A stretch of DNA of 64,000 bases, taken from positions 211,953,635-212,017,634 of the forward strand of contig NC_077228.1 in the NCBI RefSeq assembly GCF_027887165.1, in the 5' to 3' direction. Both the position numbers and the translations under genes were made by a program. Under the pieces are notes generated by a model that saw nothing but the letters and a program-made list of their open reading frames with translations, ran no database searches and was not told the origin of the DNA. Positions 1-38,393 of this stretch are shown here, one piece after another. This stretch comes from Monodelphis domestica. Its lineage: Eukaryota; Chordata; Mammalia; Didelphimorphia; Didelphidae. The number at the start of each line of letters is the position of its first letter. The stretch's first letter is position 1.

Positions 1-74
1 ATAAGGTTTTGGCCACACTGGTAAAGATAATTTTTAGTGTCTTGATTTTATATTAAAAATAAAGTGGTCACCAT

Positions 75-848
75 GAGAAAAATTCCCAAATATGAAATAC
101 CCAAGTCAGCTGGGTTTTATGGTGATTTTAATTAATACAAATGAAGGAGTTAAAGAAAAAGGAGAGAGAATAAGAGAAATATAGTATGAAGGGCCTAGGC
201 CAGAATGGCCTAGGCCTGAGCCTTAAGAGAGACTAAGTCAGTCTTTAATCACTCACCACAAGATCTTTCCAAGCAAAACTCTAGTGTTCAGAGACCCTCC
301 AGTTACTCCAACTAGTCCGAGCTCCAGCTCAGCTACCAAAGCTGCACTCCCTCTTCAGAGGCCTTTTGACCTCCTTTTAAAGAAAATTTTCTCCTATGTC
401 ATTTCCCCTAAGTTTTCACATCTACCAATCAGTAGATGTTTTCCAAAGGACTGACCATTCTTAATTCACACCTGAGTAGACTAAAACTTCTGAGTAATTC
501 ACACCTGAGTAGACTAAAACTTCTGAGTAATTCACACCTGAGTAGACTAATCTTGTCCTTTGCAAGTTGCCTGATTTGATTTCAATTTGTACTTAGCACC
601 CCTTTGTATATAGACCTAGCTTCACTTTAAGTATGGGTTGAGTACTTTTCATTGTTCAGTAAGGAGTTTACAACTTTATCTTCCCCTAAAGTATGCCTAA
701 GTATGGGTGGAGTAATGTTAGAGTTCCCACCTTCCTGACCAAAGTCTCTTCATTGTTTTAAAATGGGGAATGGTCCTAACCAAATGTTCTAAGGTAGAGT
801 CTGCGAATTTTTAAGATTCACAAGTCTGAGAAATTTTAAGATTCACAA
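75..848 (-). mobile_element. LTR-like endogenous retrovirus fossil (solo LTR, antisense)
   Basis: A unique-looking block of about 0.77 kb ends at its right edge in the inverted form of a TG-starting LTR (AAGATTCACA at 839-848). It carries the element GCCTAGGCC and a neighbouring copy of it near 196-216, which also occurs in the better defined LTRs at 37681 and 60045. No coding region for gag, pol or env is visible. The left edge is uncertain and I found no clear target duplication. It is best read as a broken, old solo LTR inserted antisense to ACOX1 in an intron. It could instead be part of another unclassified repeat. Confidence 0.4.
462..550. repeat. 33-bp minisatellite, about 2.7 copies
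   Basis: The unit beginning TAATTCACACCTGAGTAG repeats at 462, 495 and 528 with a period of exactly 33 bases and almost no differences. It sits inside the LTR-like block, so it is probably an internal tandem expansion of that LTR. Confidence 0.85.
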
Positions 849-849
849 T

Positions 850-2390
850 ACTGTCCCACCTCCAAGACCCCATCCCCATAGCAGCCAAGATGGAGGAGTA
901 ACTAGAGAGCAGCACCCTTTCACCATGAAAATCCTCTCTGACCAAGAGTAAAATATCGCCAAAAAAACAAATGAAAGAGTGAAAGAACAAACTAGGAGAC
1001 AGAGTGGAACAACCCTCAAAAAAAACTCCAAAAGGTAAGCAGAGACCATCTGGGGAATTGAAATGAGGGGGAGCAGAGCTAGCAGGAGACATAGCAGCAA
1101 GTGAAGAGCAAGCCAGGAGCAAACCACACTCCCCACCCTCCCACACATCTGCTCTCACAAGTTCTGAGCTTAAGCCCTACCTAGTGGACAGACCCTGAGA
1201 TCTTGCCAGGAAAAGTAGTCATCCAATCCAACTCACACCCCTTGAAATTTCAAACCTGTGGAGAAGTCTGGAGTCCCAGCCCAGGGCAACCAGGGCTGAA
1301 GAGGGCCAATCCTTGTGGTCCCAGAGTGAGCCAGGAATCCCAGTTTGGGTTTGGGATGATGACACACTTTTCAGGGGGAGCCTCCTGGGCATCTTTTTGC
1401 CCAAAACTAAGGGTGGAACTCTAGGACAGAGCAATCAGGGGTGTGCCTGATTGAATCAAGAACACCTTCAGACAGACAAAAAAAAAAAACTTGATCCTAA
1501 AGGATCAAGTGGGGCTAGAATTTGATCAGTACTTGCAGCTTACACCCAAGCCTGAGGAAAGTCTTTAAGCTAGCAACATCTCAAAGGTCAATTGAATCAG
1601 CATGAGGAGGACTATCAGACCTCTCAGCCCTAAGACCATCTGGTAAACTAGTAACAACCCAGAAAATAAGTCAAAAATAGCACCAAGGAAGGACTGAAGT
1701 TTGAGGGTACCCCAACTTCCCAGAAAATGGAGCCTACCTATAATTAGTTAGGGAAAATGAGCAACCAACTAAAAAAGCACCTAAGTCTAAAGAGTTTTTA
1801 TGGGGACAAAAAGCAAGGTGCAGACACAGTGAAAGCAAACATGCGAAGTCCAAAAGAAAAATATGGATTGGACATAGCATCTGGAAGGGCACAAAAAAAG
1901 ATTTCAAAAACCATTTAAGAGAGATAGAGGAAAAGTGGGGAAGAGAAATAAAAGTGATGAATGGGCAAATGGGAAAGAAGAAGAAATGGGCCAATTGAAA
2001 AAAAAATAAGAACCAAAAACTGACAAAGGAAAACCAGGCCTTAAAAATCAGAATTGACCATCTAGAAACTAATGATTTCATGAGAAATCAAGAAACAATA
2101 AAGCAGAATCAAAGGAATGAAAGGGGAAAAAAAAGAGGGGAAAACATGAAATATCTTATTGAAGGAACAACTAACCTAGAAAATAGATCTAGGAGAGACA
2201 ACCTGAAAATTAAAATTATTGGACTACCTGAAAGCCATGATCAAGAAAAAACCTTGGATATCATAAGAAATTATCAAAGATACCTACCCAGAGATTCTTG
2301 AACAAGAAAATGAAATGGAAATGGAAAGAATTCACAGATCACCCCCAGAAAGAAATCCTCAACTGAAACTGATTTTAGTCATTTAGAATT
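850..2390 (+). mobile_element. L1 LINE, 5' UTR and ORF1 part (degraded)
   Basis: The sequence starts with a purine-rich leader like that of marsupial L1 elements (CAGCCAAGATGGAGGAGTAA at 880-899) and runs into ORF1-like coding sequence. The piece 2080-2301 translates to a lysine-rich coiled-coil segment followed by NLKIKIIGLPESHDQEK, the start of the L1 ORF1p RNA-recognition domain, and stops soon after. Downstream bases still spell ERIHRSPPERNP in another frame. ORF2 is missing here, so this is an internally deleted or truncated L1 in the sense orientation of ACOX1. Confidence 0.65.
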
Positions 2391-2519
2391 TGTACATAAG
2401 GATTCCCATGGAGAGTATAGGAATTCAGTTTTAAAATGTAGTGTTGCCTATATTGTATCTATTGTATTTTTATTTATCTTGTTAAATATCCCCATTGTCA
2501 TAAGAAACAATGAGCAGAT

Positions 2520-2658
2520 TAACTGCTTTTTAAAACTTGGAAAGAACTACCATAAGATGATGAAAACTGAAGCAAGTAGAGCCAAGAAAACATTTATATA
2601 CAACTACAGATTTAATATTTGAAGAATAACTAGTGAACCTCTAAAGAATGAACTAAGA
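2520..2658 (+). mobile_element. L1 3'-end fragment
   Basis: The string GAAGCAAGTAGAGCCAAGAA and its surroundings match the stretch that follows ORF2 in marsupial L1s (gaactgatgcagagtgaa..gcagaaccaagagaacat), also seen here at 28670-28720. It is short and diverged. Confidence 0.4.
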
Positions 2659-2670
2659 AGTGAAAACACG

Positions 2671-2864
2671 GGGGGCAGCTGGGTAGCTTAGTGGATTGAG
2701 AGCCAGGCCTAGAGATGGGAGGTCCTAGGTTCAAATCTGGCCTCAGACACTTCCCAGTTGTGTGACCCTGGGCAAGTCACTTGATTCCCATTGCCTAGCC
2801 CTTACCACTCTTTCTGCCTTGGAGTCAGACTCCAAGATGGAAGGTAAAGGTTTAAAAAAAAAGT
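2671..2864 (+). mobile_element. tRNA-derived SINE, type A (WSINE1/MAR1-like), full length
   Basis: It starts GGGGGCAGCTGGGTAGCTTA, carries a pol III B-box-like GGTTCAAATCTGG, the conserved core TGTGACCCTGGGCAAGTCAC, and ends in an A-rich tail. A 12-bp target duplication AGTGAAAACACG flanks it at 2659-2670 and 2865-2876. The low divergence suggests a fairly recent insertion. Confidence 0.92.
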
Positions 2865-3360
2865 AGTGAAAACACGAAAGATTTAATCTACATACACATA
2901 ACTTTTTGTTGGATGATGCCTTCTATGGTGTGGGGGGTTAGGGAAGACCCAAGAAACTTAGAAATAAAAAAATAAATATTTCCCATTGTATTTTAATCTG
3001 GTTTGAGCTACACTTGGGAGTGTCGTGGACTGCATCTCACCTTTGTTTTAGAATGCTCTCAAGCATTACAGTTTTCTATAATTAAGAAAATCTTAGGTGG
3101 GGTATAGGGGAGGGAAGAGGAAATTCCTGAAAAGATTCATGGCAAGGGTCCCATAAGCCAGTATGTATTAAAGTTCAAACTTAAATCACTAGGTCATTCC
3201 TACTCCAAGGTTAAACCTCCATCTGCAATACCATATTGCCTCATTTTGTAAATAGATAAGTTAATTCATATGAAGAACCAAAAGGACAGTAATGAAGAGG
3301 GGAGTGAAATGCATACCAGTTATTACCAGATTTCAAATTCTATTATGAAGTAATAATTAC

Positions 3361-3425
3361 CAGGCCTGGAGGCAGGAGGTCCTGGGTTCAAAATTTCCTA
3401 CTTGTGTGACCCTGGGCAAATGCAT
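3361..3425 (+). mobile_element. SINE type A fragment
   Basis: It matches only the middle of the type A SINE (GGAGGTCCTGGGTTCAAA, then TGTGACCCTGGGCAAA). Both ends are missing. Confidence 0.75.
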
Positions 3426-3616
3426 GCTCTTCAAAATCTGTAGGGAATTGACATATAGCTATAAATTTGTAGTCATTTCTTAAAAGATAAGTTGTTTAGA
3501 AGAAAACATGAGGAGTTGTTTGTTTATATGAGTATATGACTTGGGCTTTTGATTTTTAAAAATTATAAATTACTCTATTACAAAAATGAATAATATGGAA
3601 ATAGGATTTGAGTGAT

Positions 3617-3670
3617 TGTATATATGTGTATATATATGTATATATATACACATATATATATATATATATA
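3617..3670. repeat. TA-rich microsatellite (TATATG/TA)n
   Basis: About 54 bases of alternating TATATG, TATATACA and pure TA units. Confidence 0.9.
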
Positions 3671-3674
3671 GTGA

Positions 3675-3775
3675 AATTGCTTGTTACTTCTGGGAGTGGG
3701 GAGGGAAGAAGGAAGGGAGATAAGAATCATGTAACCATGGGAAAAAATTTTTTTAAATAAAATTGAATTCTTTGG
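3675..3775 (+). mobile_element. L1 3' tail fragment
   Basis: A G-rich stretch is followed by AATCATGTAACCATGGGAAA and AAATAAAATTGAATT. This resembles the 3' UTR end of older marsupial L1 families, also seen at 44555-44640. Confidence 0.5.
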
Positions 3776-4039
3776 GGGGAAAATGGTCAAAGGAAATAAT
3801 TTTTTTTTGTACCACATTTATTTTTTAAATTATTATGTTTTGTTCTTACATAGTCTAAATTTTTTCTTGTATTCTTTCTTTCTTAGAAAGCCATTCCTTA
3901 TAATAACTTTTTTTTTTGTTAAAGAAAGAAAAGGGGGGAAATAAGGGGGAAAATCAGCTAAACCAATACATTCCCCACCCCAAATTTTTCCCAGCTTTGG
4001 GTCCCCCACCTCTAGAAAAAAATGGGGACAGGTATCTTT

Positions 4040-5010
4040 TTATTTTGGGGGGACAAATTTATTCTTTGTAATATTGCAACATTTATTTTCATTTATTTTG
4101 TGGTGATTATATTGTTATAGAGATTGTACAAATTGTTTTTCTTGATTCTGCTTACTTCACTTTGTATTGATTCATATGAATCTTTTCTGTGTTTCTTAGT
4201 ATTTATTATATTTGTCAGTCTCAATTACATTCATGTTACCACAGTTAGGTTAGCCATTCCCATTGAGCTCTCCCTTAATTTTCTGTTCTTTGCCTCTACA
4301 AAAAGCTCCATTATAATTTTTTTATTCATGAATTCTTTTCTTTCTTTTATCTCTTTGGGTTATAAATTTAGTAGTGGTATCTCTATGTCAGAAGCTATGC
4401 ATAATTTAGTGGCTTTTTGAACATAATGCCAAATTGTTTTCCAGAAATGATGTATGAATTTATAGTTCTGCATTAATGTGCCTATTTCCTATATTCCTTC
4501 CAACAATACTCTTTATCATGTTTTGACATTTGGCAATTTAATGGGTGTAAAGTAGAATTTCAGAGTTGTTTCAATTTGAATGTCTCATAATTATTCGTCC
4601 ATTGGAGCATTTTTATGTGGTTATTGATAGCTTGGATAGCTTCCTTAGAAAACTTCCTTGTTGGGGGCAGCTGGGTAGCTCAGTGGATTGAGAGCCAGGC
4701 CTAGAGATGGAAGGTCCTAGATTCAAATCTGGCTTGTGACACTTCCCAGCTGCGTGATCCTGGGCAAGTCACTTAATCCCCATTGCCTAGCCCTTACCAC
4801 TCTTCTGCCTTGGAACCAATACACAGTATTGATTCCAAGACAGAAGGTAAGGGTTTAAAAAAAAAAGAAAGCTTCCTTGTTTGTATACTTTGATCATTTA
4901 TTTATTGGGGCATGGCTCTTGTTCTTAAACATTTAGATCAGTTCTTTGGAATAAATCCTTAATCAGAGAAACGTCTTTAAAAAATTCATGTACCATTTTT
5001 CCTTAGTTCA
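4040..5010 (-). mobile_element. Old L1, 3' part of ORF2 and 3' UTR, antisense
   Basis: The + strand reads as the complement of L1 ORF2 C-terminal sequence (for example TTAATGGGTGTAAAGTAGAA and ATGGCTCTTGTTCTTAAAC). The type A SINE at 4663-4871 splits it, and L1 homology continues on the other side, so the SINE is younger. Confidence 0.65.
4663..4871 (+). mobile_element. SINE type A, full length, inserted in an old L1
   Basis: Full head, B-box, core and A-rich tail. The 10-bp target duplication CTTCCTTGTT is at 4653-4662 and 4872-4881. The host sequence on both sides is antisense L1. Confidence 0.92.
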
Positions 5011-5094
5011 TTTCCTCCCTGCTAGGAGGGAGTCATGATTATTTCATCATTGGTTTTGTGGAGATACAGTACTTATTTCATTCATCAGAGTTCT

Positions 5095-5690
5095 GAAATC
5101 TGTCAAAGTATAATTCTTTACAAAGCTGAATTCCAAATGAATAAGTGTCTAAATATAAAATATAGCACCATGTAAGCAGCATCTTTTATGATTATGGATA
5201 AGGGAACCATATGGATAAGGGAACTGTAACCAGACACAAAATAGAAGAATATAGAAGATAATGTAGATATTTGCAATTCTGAAATACTTTAAAATCTAAA
5301 AACACTAATAATTAGGAATATAAATTAAAACGGGGTCTTCAAACTTAGCAGATATGCTAAAGGATAGGAAAACTCTGTTGTGGGAATCTGGGAAGATAAC
5401 TATACTAAATCCCTACTGGTGGGCCTGTGAATTGGCTCCAGCTATTTTAGAAAATAATCTGGAATTGTATAATGAAAATTATTAAATCTTTTCTAGATTC
5501 CACTATTGGGACTATATTCCAAGAAAGTGATTGATAGCAAGAAAAGACCTATATTTACAAAAATATAACAGCATTATTTGTGTTCACAAGAAGCTGGAAA
5601 TAAGTTCCCAAAGATTAGGGAAATGTTGAATACATTGTATCTGTATAATATAGCACTGTTAAGGAATGAAAAATATTAAAAATAAGTAAT
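5095..5690 (+). mobile_element. Old L1 ORF2 C-terminal fragment, sense
   Basis: Diverged matches to the part of ORF2 recognisable elsewhere in the window, such as TGTGAATTGGCTCCAGCTAT and GGGACTATATTCCAAGAAAG. No reading frame stays open. The arrangement (antisense L1 then sense L1) suggests two separate insertions. Confidence 0.6.
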
Positions 5691-5699
5691 AAGAATATT

Positions 5700-6355
5700 T
5701 TTTTTATGAAGTGATGAATGGTGTGAATGGGGAAAATAGAGGGGAAAAGATAGGGAAAGGAAGGGAAGGTAGCTAGTGAAGAAAGGCCAAAAGAAAAATA
5801 TATTCAATGACCTCAGTGTTGTAAATTAAGTCAGGGTAAAGATACACCTTAGAAGGCAGGTCAAAAGCAAACATTGGGAAATGTGTCCTAACAAAATATA
5901 TTATCAAATTAAAAATAATTAAGGACATGGTCATAGCCCAACTGAACAACAACAACAAAATAATAATCATTAGGTTAATGTTGAATTTTTATTTCAAATG
6001 TTTTTTAACCACACATAACCAATTTGAAATGCAGATTCTCTAGAATGTAGATCCAAAGACCATCTGAGCCACTCCATTTCCAGTTACCTGCCTACTACAC
6101 TTTTGAGAATGGGGTAGGGGTGGATGAGGGAGCATTGATTTTTGAGCAGTTTTCACATGGCAACAAGAGACTATTGTCTTCATTACTTTAGTCTCCAAAG
6201 GATTTCTGGCTCTTGATCAGTTGTTTTCCCAGAATTTTGATGGTAATCTTTTGCTTTTTGTTGTTGTTTCTTCAACTGTCTGAAGTCTTTGAACACCATG
6301 ACAACATAAACTCCAAAAATGCAATCTTGAAAAAAATTTTAATAATGATTATAAA
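5700..6355. other. Intronic stretch, no feature recognised
   Basis: AT-rich ACOX1 intron sequence without a gene, RNA or repeat that I can name. Open frames here are short and show no family resemblance. Confidence 0.5.
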
Positions 6356-6361
6356 AACTGT

Positions 6362-6602
6362 AGGCAACTAAGTAGTGCAGTAGATAGAGCATCAGACCTA
6401 GAGTCAAGTAAACTTCCTGAATTCAAAGCTGACCTTAGAAACTTAGAAGCCACATAACCCTGGGCAAGTCATTTAACCATGTTTGTCTTAGTTTCCTCAT
6501 CTGTAAAATTATCTGGGTAAGGAAATGGCAAGCAACTCCAGTATCTGTGCCAAGAAAACTCAAATGGAGTCATAAAGAACCAAACAACTGAACACAACAA
6601 AA
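6362..6602 (+). mobile_element. tRNA-derived SINE, type B (long CORE-like SINE)
   Basis: It differs from type A after the core: GTTTCCTCATCTGTAAAATT, then GGAAATGGCAAGCAACTCCA and CAAGAAAACTCAAATGGAGT. This is the layout of the longer marsupial SINE whose tail reads ..caaatggggtcacaaagagtcagacacaactgaa. The same layout is at 14867 and 19487. Confidence 0.82.
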
Positions 6603-6834
6603 TAAAAAACTGTAGGATGAATTCCTTATGAAGTCTCATTACATTGATTTCTACAAATGCAGAATTTATTTTTCTCAATAAAAACCTTTCCAGCCTACAA
6701 TGAATGAGCCTCTTCTAATGTTGAAAATCTTTCATTAAGGTTTTTATACCTATAAGACATCCTCATAGTTTCATCTCAGTCTTCTAAGGAAACTCTCTAT
6801 ACTTTTCCTGGATCTAGATTGATCATTCAAACTT

Positions 6835-6970
6835 ATACTGCTTTTTATTGTTGTTTTTGTAATTGTGAATATTGTTCTTTCTATTAGTTCTGTTTATTTT
6901 ATTTTGCATTAGTTCATACAAGTCTTCCAATGATTTTCTGAATTCTTTGGGCTTATAGTTACATGCCTAG
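6835..6970 (-). mobile_element. L1 3'-region fragment, antisense
   Basis: TTTTGCATTAGTTCATACAA and nearby bases match the complement of L1 sequence just past ORF2, also seen antisense at 41170-41200. Confidence 0.5.
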
Positions 6971-6994
6971 GGTTTTTTTGTTTGCTTTTTAAAA

Positions 6995-7178
6995 TAAAAC
7001 CCTTCCCTTCTGTCTTAGAATCTTTGGCAAAAGAGCAGTAATGACTAGGCAGTAGGGGTTAAGTGACTTGCTTAGGGTCACACAACAAACAAGTATCAGA
7101 GGCCAAATTTGAACCCAGGACTGGGATCCCATCTCTGGGCCTCTGACTCTCAATCCACTGAGCCACCATGCTGCCCCC
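6995..7178 (-). mobile_element. SINE type A, antisense
   Basis: It begins with the complement of the tail (AAACCCTTCCCTTCTGTC) and ends GAGCCACCATGCTGCCCCC, the complement of the SINE head. The core is present (GTTAAGTGACTTGCTTAGGG). Confidence 0.9.
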
Positions 7179-7494
7179 ATGCCTAGGTATTAAATAAAAA
7201 TTTTTCTACCTTTGACATATGTGACTTTTTTTTGTTTTTTTTTGTTAGAAACCAGTATTTTTTTAAAAGATTTTGATATGTAGTTAATTATTTGCAATTA
7301 TAAACCAGAAGTCAGAAAGAATGAAAATGAAATACACAATTTGCCTCCTTCGAAAAATTTGGTGAGCTTAAATATAGAGACATTTTCCAATATTGTTTTT
7401 GTAAGACATTTGGATTTTTGTCATATAAATAGCTTACCATGTAATTTTAAATGGTTATCTTGGCAAGAGTATTTCTCTTTTTAACTACTTTGTA

Positions 7495-7645
7495 TTATTC
7501 TCTATATACTTTAATTTGTATGCATCAGAATGCAAGCTCCTTGAGCAGAAATTGTTCAGTTGTTATTGTTTTTTTAGTTTGTGTCTCTATTCCTTAACAC
7601 AGAGTAGCTAATTCAGTAACTGTTATTTATTGTTTGAATGGTAAT
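7495..7645 (+). mobile_element. L2 LINE 3'-end fragment
   Basis: AATGCAAGCTCCTTGAGCAG followed by a short stretch and TTATTTATTGTTTGAATGG matches the conserved 3' end of L2 (agctccttgagggcagg.. ..agtaggtgcttaataaat). Confidence 0.6.
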
Positions 7646-7649
7646 CCTA

Positions 7650-7765
7650 GGTCTTTCTACTGGTATGACCTTCATAAGCAAGCCTTTTAACTTCATTTTC
7701 CTCATCTGTCAAATGTGTCATTGGACTAGATGGATCTCTTAGAGCATCTGAGGCCTCTTTAAATA
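7650..7765 (+). mobile_element. MIR/CORE-like SINE fragment
   Basis: Contains TTCCTCATCTGTCAAATG and GGACTAGATGGATCTCTTAG, the usual end of mammal-wide MIR-type SINEs. Strongly diverged. Confidence 0.55.
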
Positions 7766-8030
7766 AGAGTTTGGTGAAGAGGTGTTTTTTTTTAATTGTT
7801 GTTGTCTTTCCCAGCCCTTCAATCAGAGTGTCAGAAACAACTGAGGGTCTTGATAAGATGTGAATTCCCAAACAGATAAAATCTCAGTGCTGATGAGTTT
7901 TGTTGAGGTGGAAGAAGAATGATGATATTGGAGTCAAAACCATGTGATAATGGGAACCACCAAACCAAAATGGTGGGAAATGAAGAATTGGTAGCTGGGT
8001 TTTTGAGCCCCCTTTAAATGAGGGTTTTAG

Positions 8031-8142
8031 GTGCTTACTTTGGCAGCTCGTATACTAAAATAGTAATGATACAGAGAAGATTAGCATAGCCCCTGCACAA
8101 GAATGACACAAATTTATGTAATGTTCCATATTAAAAAAAAAA
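8031..8142 (+). pseudogene. U6 snRNA retropseudogene
   Basis: The 102 bases 8031-8132 align along the full length of spliceosomal U6 RNA: a 5' stem GTGCTTACTTTGGCAGC, the invariant ATACAGAGAAGATTAGCAT and a 3' end GTTCCATATT. Many positions differ from functional U6, largely C to T and G to A changes. A run of ten A residues follows directly, and no TATA or proximal sequence element is seen at the usual distance upstream. It is therefore a processed copy, probably made by L1 machinery, and not an active U6 gene. Confidence 0.9.
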
Positions 8143-8149
8143 ACCACAA

Positions 8150-34988
<26,839 letters not shown>

Positions 34989-35343
34989 AATCTATTCTGA
35001 TGAGCAGCCTCAGCATTTCCAGAAAGCATAGATACTTTGCCTTCCCTTACACTGGATGCATATACCCTGAATGGAATCTTTATCAATTCTGATAGTCTTA
35101 GAGCAAATATAAATTGACCACTCATCATTGGGGAGATTGAATGGATATGTCTTAAGTGCAATTACTAGTGAGAGAGACTTTTTAAGCATTCAGAAAAGCT
35201 TTGTAAAAATATAGTATGGCTTCTTTACACAGGACTGCTAATTTCTGTGGTCTCTGACCTCTGTGATGATAGCAGTTTTTAACTACTAAGTAGTTGACTT
35301 TTCAAGTTATAACTGCTAATCACTGGATATATTTTAAGGGCAA

Positions 35344-35563
35344 AATAAATGTTTTTAAGGAAAAGGCATATTTGGAGGTGTAGAAGAACCTCAATTTGCA
35401 GAGTTTCTCCCAGATATCCCACAACTCTTGTAATCCGTACAGAGACTGTCTCAAAAACTATGATCTAAGGAACTAGATTACAGAAGGGGGAGGCACATCT
35501 AAAATTTTTGTAATGCTAACCCCTTCTTTTCCCTTCTATCCATTTTCTCCTTTGATGAATAAA
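35344..35563 (+). terminator. Proximal polyadenylation signals of ACOX1
   Basis: AATAAA occurs at 35344-35349 and 35558-35563, 0.36 and 0.57 kb past the stop. Use of either is not shown by sequence alone. Confidence 0.45.
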
Positions 35564-37680
35564 TACTATGGACATAAATATCTTACACCTCAATAACATT
35601 TCCCAGCCCAAGCATTCTATGGCAACCAACACTTTCCTGATAAGATTAGAAATTGGCTCATTGACCCCTATCCCCTTAGATTTCACTAAAAGAGCACTAT
35701 TGCTGCTTTTCTACTTAAATCCTTCCCAATGAGAAGCAGTGTTAACCTCTGTGAGGATTAAGTTAGCACTTCAACATTAAAATGACTAAATAATACCCCT
35801 AAACACAGTGGTTGATATTTGGTCTCTGCCAGAGGTGCATGGGGAGAGAATCTTCTAAAATGAAAATAGAAGCTCTCCTGAGACACTGTGGAAGGGGGGG
35901 GCGGGAATGGAAATGGAAGCCTCCACAGGTTAGCTACTCATTGGTCCAAGTGTGGTTTTTGGTTTCTTTGTGCTCTTTAAGGAACTTTATCTGAAATGCT
36001 AGAAAGTCCCTTTCTATTAAAGTCTTATTTGCACAATTGTTAGTTAGCAAAGATTTAAGAATATCACTTTTAATTGAACTTTGTGATTTCAGTGAAATCA
36101 ATGTAATAGAAACAGCAGAAGTCATTTAATTTATACCTCTTTCTATAATACTACCTGCTGAAATCTACTTGTCCTAGAATTTTACTTGACAGGAATATAG
36201 GATTGTATGAAAAAAAAAGAAATCTTTGGAATGTGTTAAATCATCTTTGTAAACTAAAGGAACAACACTAATGAAATTTACCCAGATAAAACTGCTAATA
36301 TAAGTATCTCAAGTTTAAAAATATCATTACTATACCTGTACTCAAACTGTATGTAGTCTTTCCTGGAAGAAAATTAACCATATTTTTAAAGTGTAACCTC
36401 TTATTAAGTTCTACTTAGGTAGCAGTACTATTCTATTGTCAATCAAGAATGTGATCTAATTGCTAATTTTGTGGGAGACCGGAAGAAGGAAAGAATGAAG
36501 GTGTTTAATGTTATTCTTATTGCTATTTAGAACCATTATTTCAGTGATAATTCTTTTATGTATTCTGCTAAGATGTGACTATAGTGATGATATTATGTGA
36601 ATTGAAATAAGGCTCACTTTGTAAACATTGCACTACAGTCTTGTTATCATGATAAACAAGTTTGAGGAGATGGCAAATATCAGAAGGACCCTAAAAATCT
36701 TGGGTTTCAAGTTTCACTTCCCTAACTCAGGCAGGACTTTTTGTTCTGTTCAATTCATTAAGATTCAGATGCTTTGCACCAATTTAACCAATGCAAGTAG
36801 AGCCTCTTAAAATTAAGAATGAATTTTGGAGTCTGTCTCAATTATTAAAAATGAAATTTTATAAAGACTGTATCCAAAGCCCCTTTGTCCTTTTAGATAG
36901 TCTTGTTAAATATCACCTTATCTTCATAGAAAATGTACTTGTTTGTATGACAGTGACTAAATTCAGATACTTCATAACATCTTTTAATCAGGTGCCCTCA
37001 TAAATTTTAGTTTGTTACATACCTAAAAGCTCCTGTCCCTTTGAATGTTAATAATTAAGAAATATAACTTTAATTTTTTCAGAAATCTTTAAGTGCAGGC
37101 ATGATAACTTTCTGCATTTAGGAGTGAAAGTTCCTGAAAATAATTTGATTCATTGCCCAGTTAACTCCAAAGCCCTCTCCTTTTCAGTATTTCGGTTTTT
37201 CTGTCTGTATTGGAGAGTTTCAGTCAGTTTGGTGTTACCAGGCTTTTACACTTCTGTTTAATAGAGGCAATAAGAAGTCCCAAATCCAGTCAAAAACCAT
37301 CTTTTTAATGAAGGGGTTCTGAAATGTGGGACTGGACTGGAATGGGAGGGAACCTGAGAGAGCTTGAGTTTAAAGACTTGAACTCTCAAATCTGGTTTTG
37401 TTTTAAGATCAAACTTGTCTTCTTATATTATCAAATAAGACTTCTATTTTAAGAACATTGAACCATATCACCTTACAAAAAGGACTTTAAATGACTTAAC
37501 ATTTCTACTAAGGTTTGTTTGTTTTTAGTCTTAACCTAGCCAAATTTGTATTCCAGTTGTAGGTACCATTTTCTAGGATGAAGTCTGTAAACACCAGTAA
37601 CTAGGGCTTTGTGGCAAGGACAGGGTGGACTCTTAACAAGTGAAATGGGAATCCTAGACTCCAGTGAGGCAATTAACTGC

Positions 37681-38028
37681 TGTAAAGATTAAAATTTAGG
37701 GGAGAGGGGGAGACTGAGGCAGGTAGAAATTAGTTTCTCTCTGCAAGGAGTATTATATTTTTTAGAGGTTTATTAAAGGTTAAAGATTAAGAATATACAA
37801 GTAAGAAACATGTGCCTAGGCCAGAGGCCTAGACAAAATAACCTCACATCATGGAATAGACGCCTCTGCTCCAAAACAGAAGTCCAAAAAGCCAAAACCC
37901 CTCAAAAACCTTTGAATCCACTTAAATACCTTCTCAATCTCGGCCCAGGTGAGATTACAAGGCATTCTGGGGAAGTGGAGCAAAGGCTCATGGGGATTGT
38001 AGTCCTGTATTCGAGTCTATTTTTTACA
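37681..38028 (-). mobile_element. Solo LTR fossil (class I ERV-like) in the ACOX1 3' UTR
   Basis: A 348-base block has LTR ends TGTAAA..TTTACA and a 4-base flanking repeat CTGC. On the minus strand there is an AATAAA in the position expected of a polyadenylation signal (TTTAATAAACCTC near 37778-37766). The copy at 60045-60363 shares the ends, the signal and the internal GCCTAGGCC-like and GTGAGATTA blocks. No internal genes remain. A 4-base target duplication fits class I ERVs. It looks moderately old. Confidence 0.75.
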
Positions 38029-38393
38029 CTGCCATTTAATATTATGTGAAGATAATGGGGGGAAATTTAGGGAATGGAGCTGGATTGTTTTTAATATTCT
38101 GAACTATATTACAAAAGCTATTTTTGCTGTGTGCTTGCTTTTCATTATTGTCACAAATCAAGAGTGTAAGGTATGGGATGTCATCTGGGAAATAATCCTT
38201 GAATACTTCATGCCTCATCAAATGCATACAATCATATATCAAACCTAAGGCTAAAGAATCAGTGAAATGGTTTGGAACTCGGTAAGGGAGCCTTCTATTC
38301 TAGTTCCAGCTCTGCTACTAACTCTAGAGCCTGGCTGTGTTTCATTCCCCTGGGCCCCATGCCTTCTTAACAGGTTCTGAGATTTTAGGAGTT

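Noticed and set aside
462-550. A CRISPR-like array
   Set aside because: The units are contiguous tandem repeats without spacers, in a mammalian LTR fossil.
8031-8132. A functional U6 gene
   Set aside because: Many changes from U6, no upstream promoter elements, and an attached poly-A tract.
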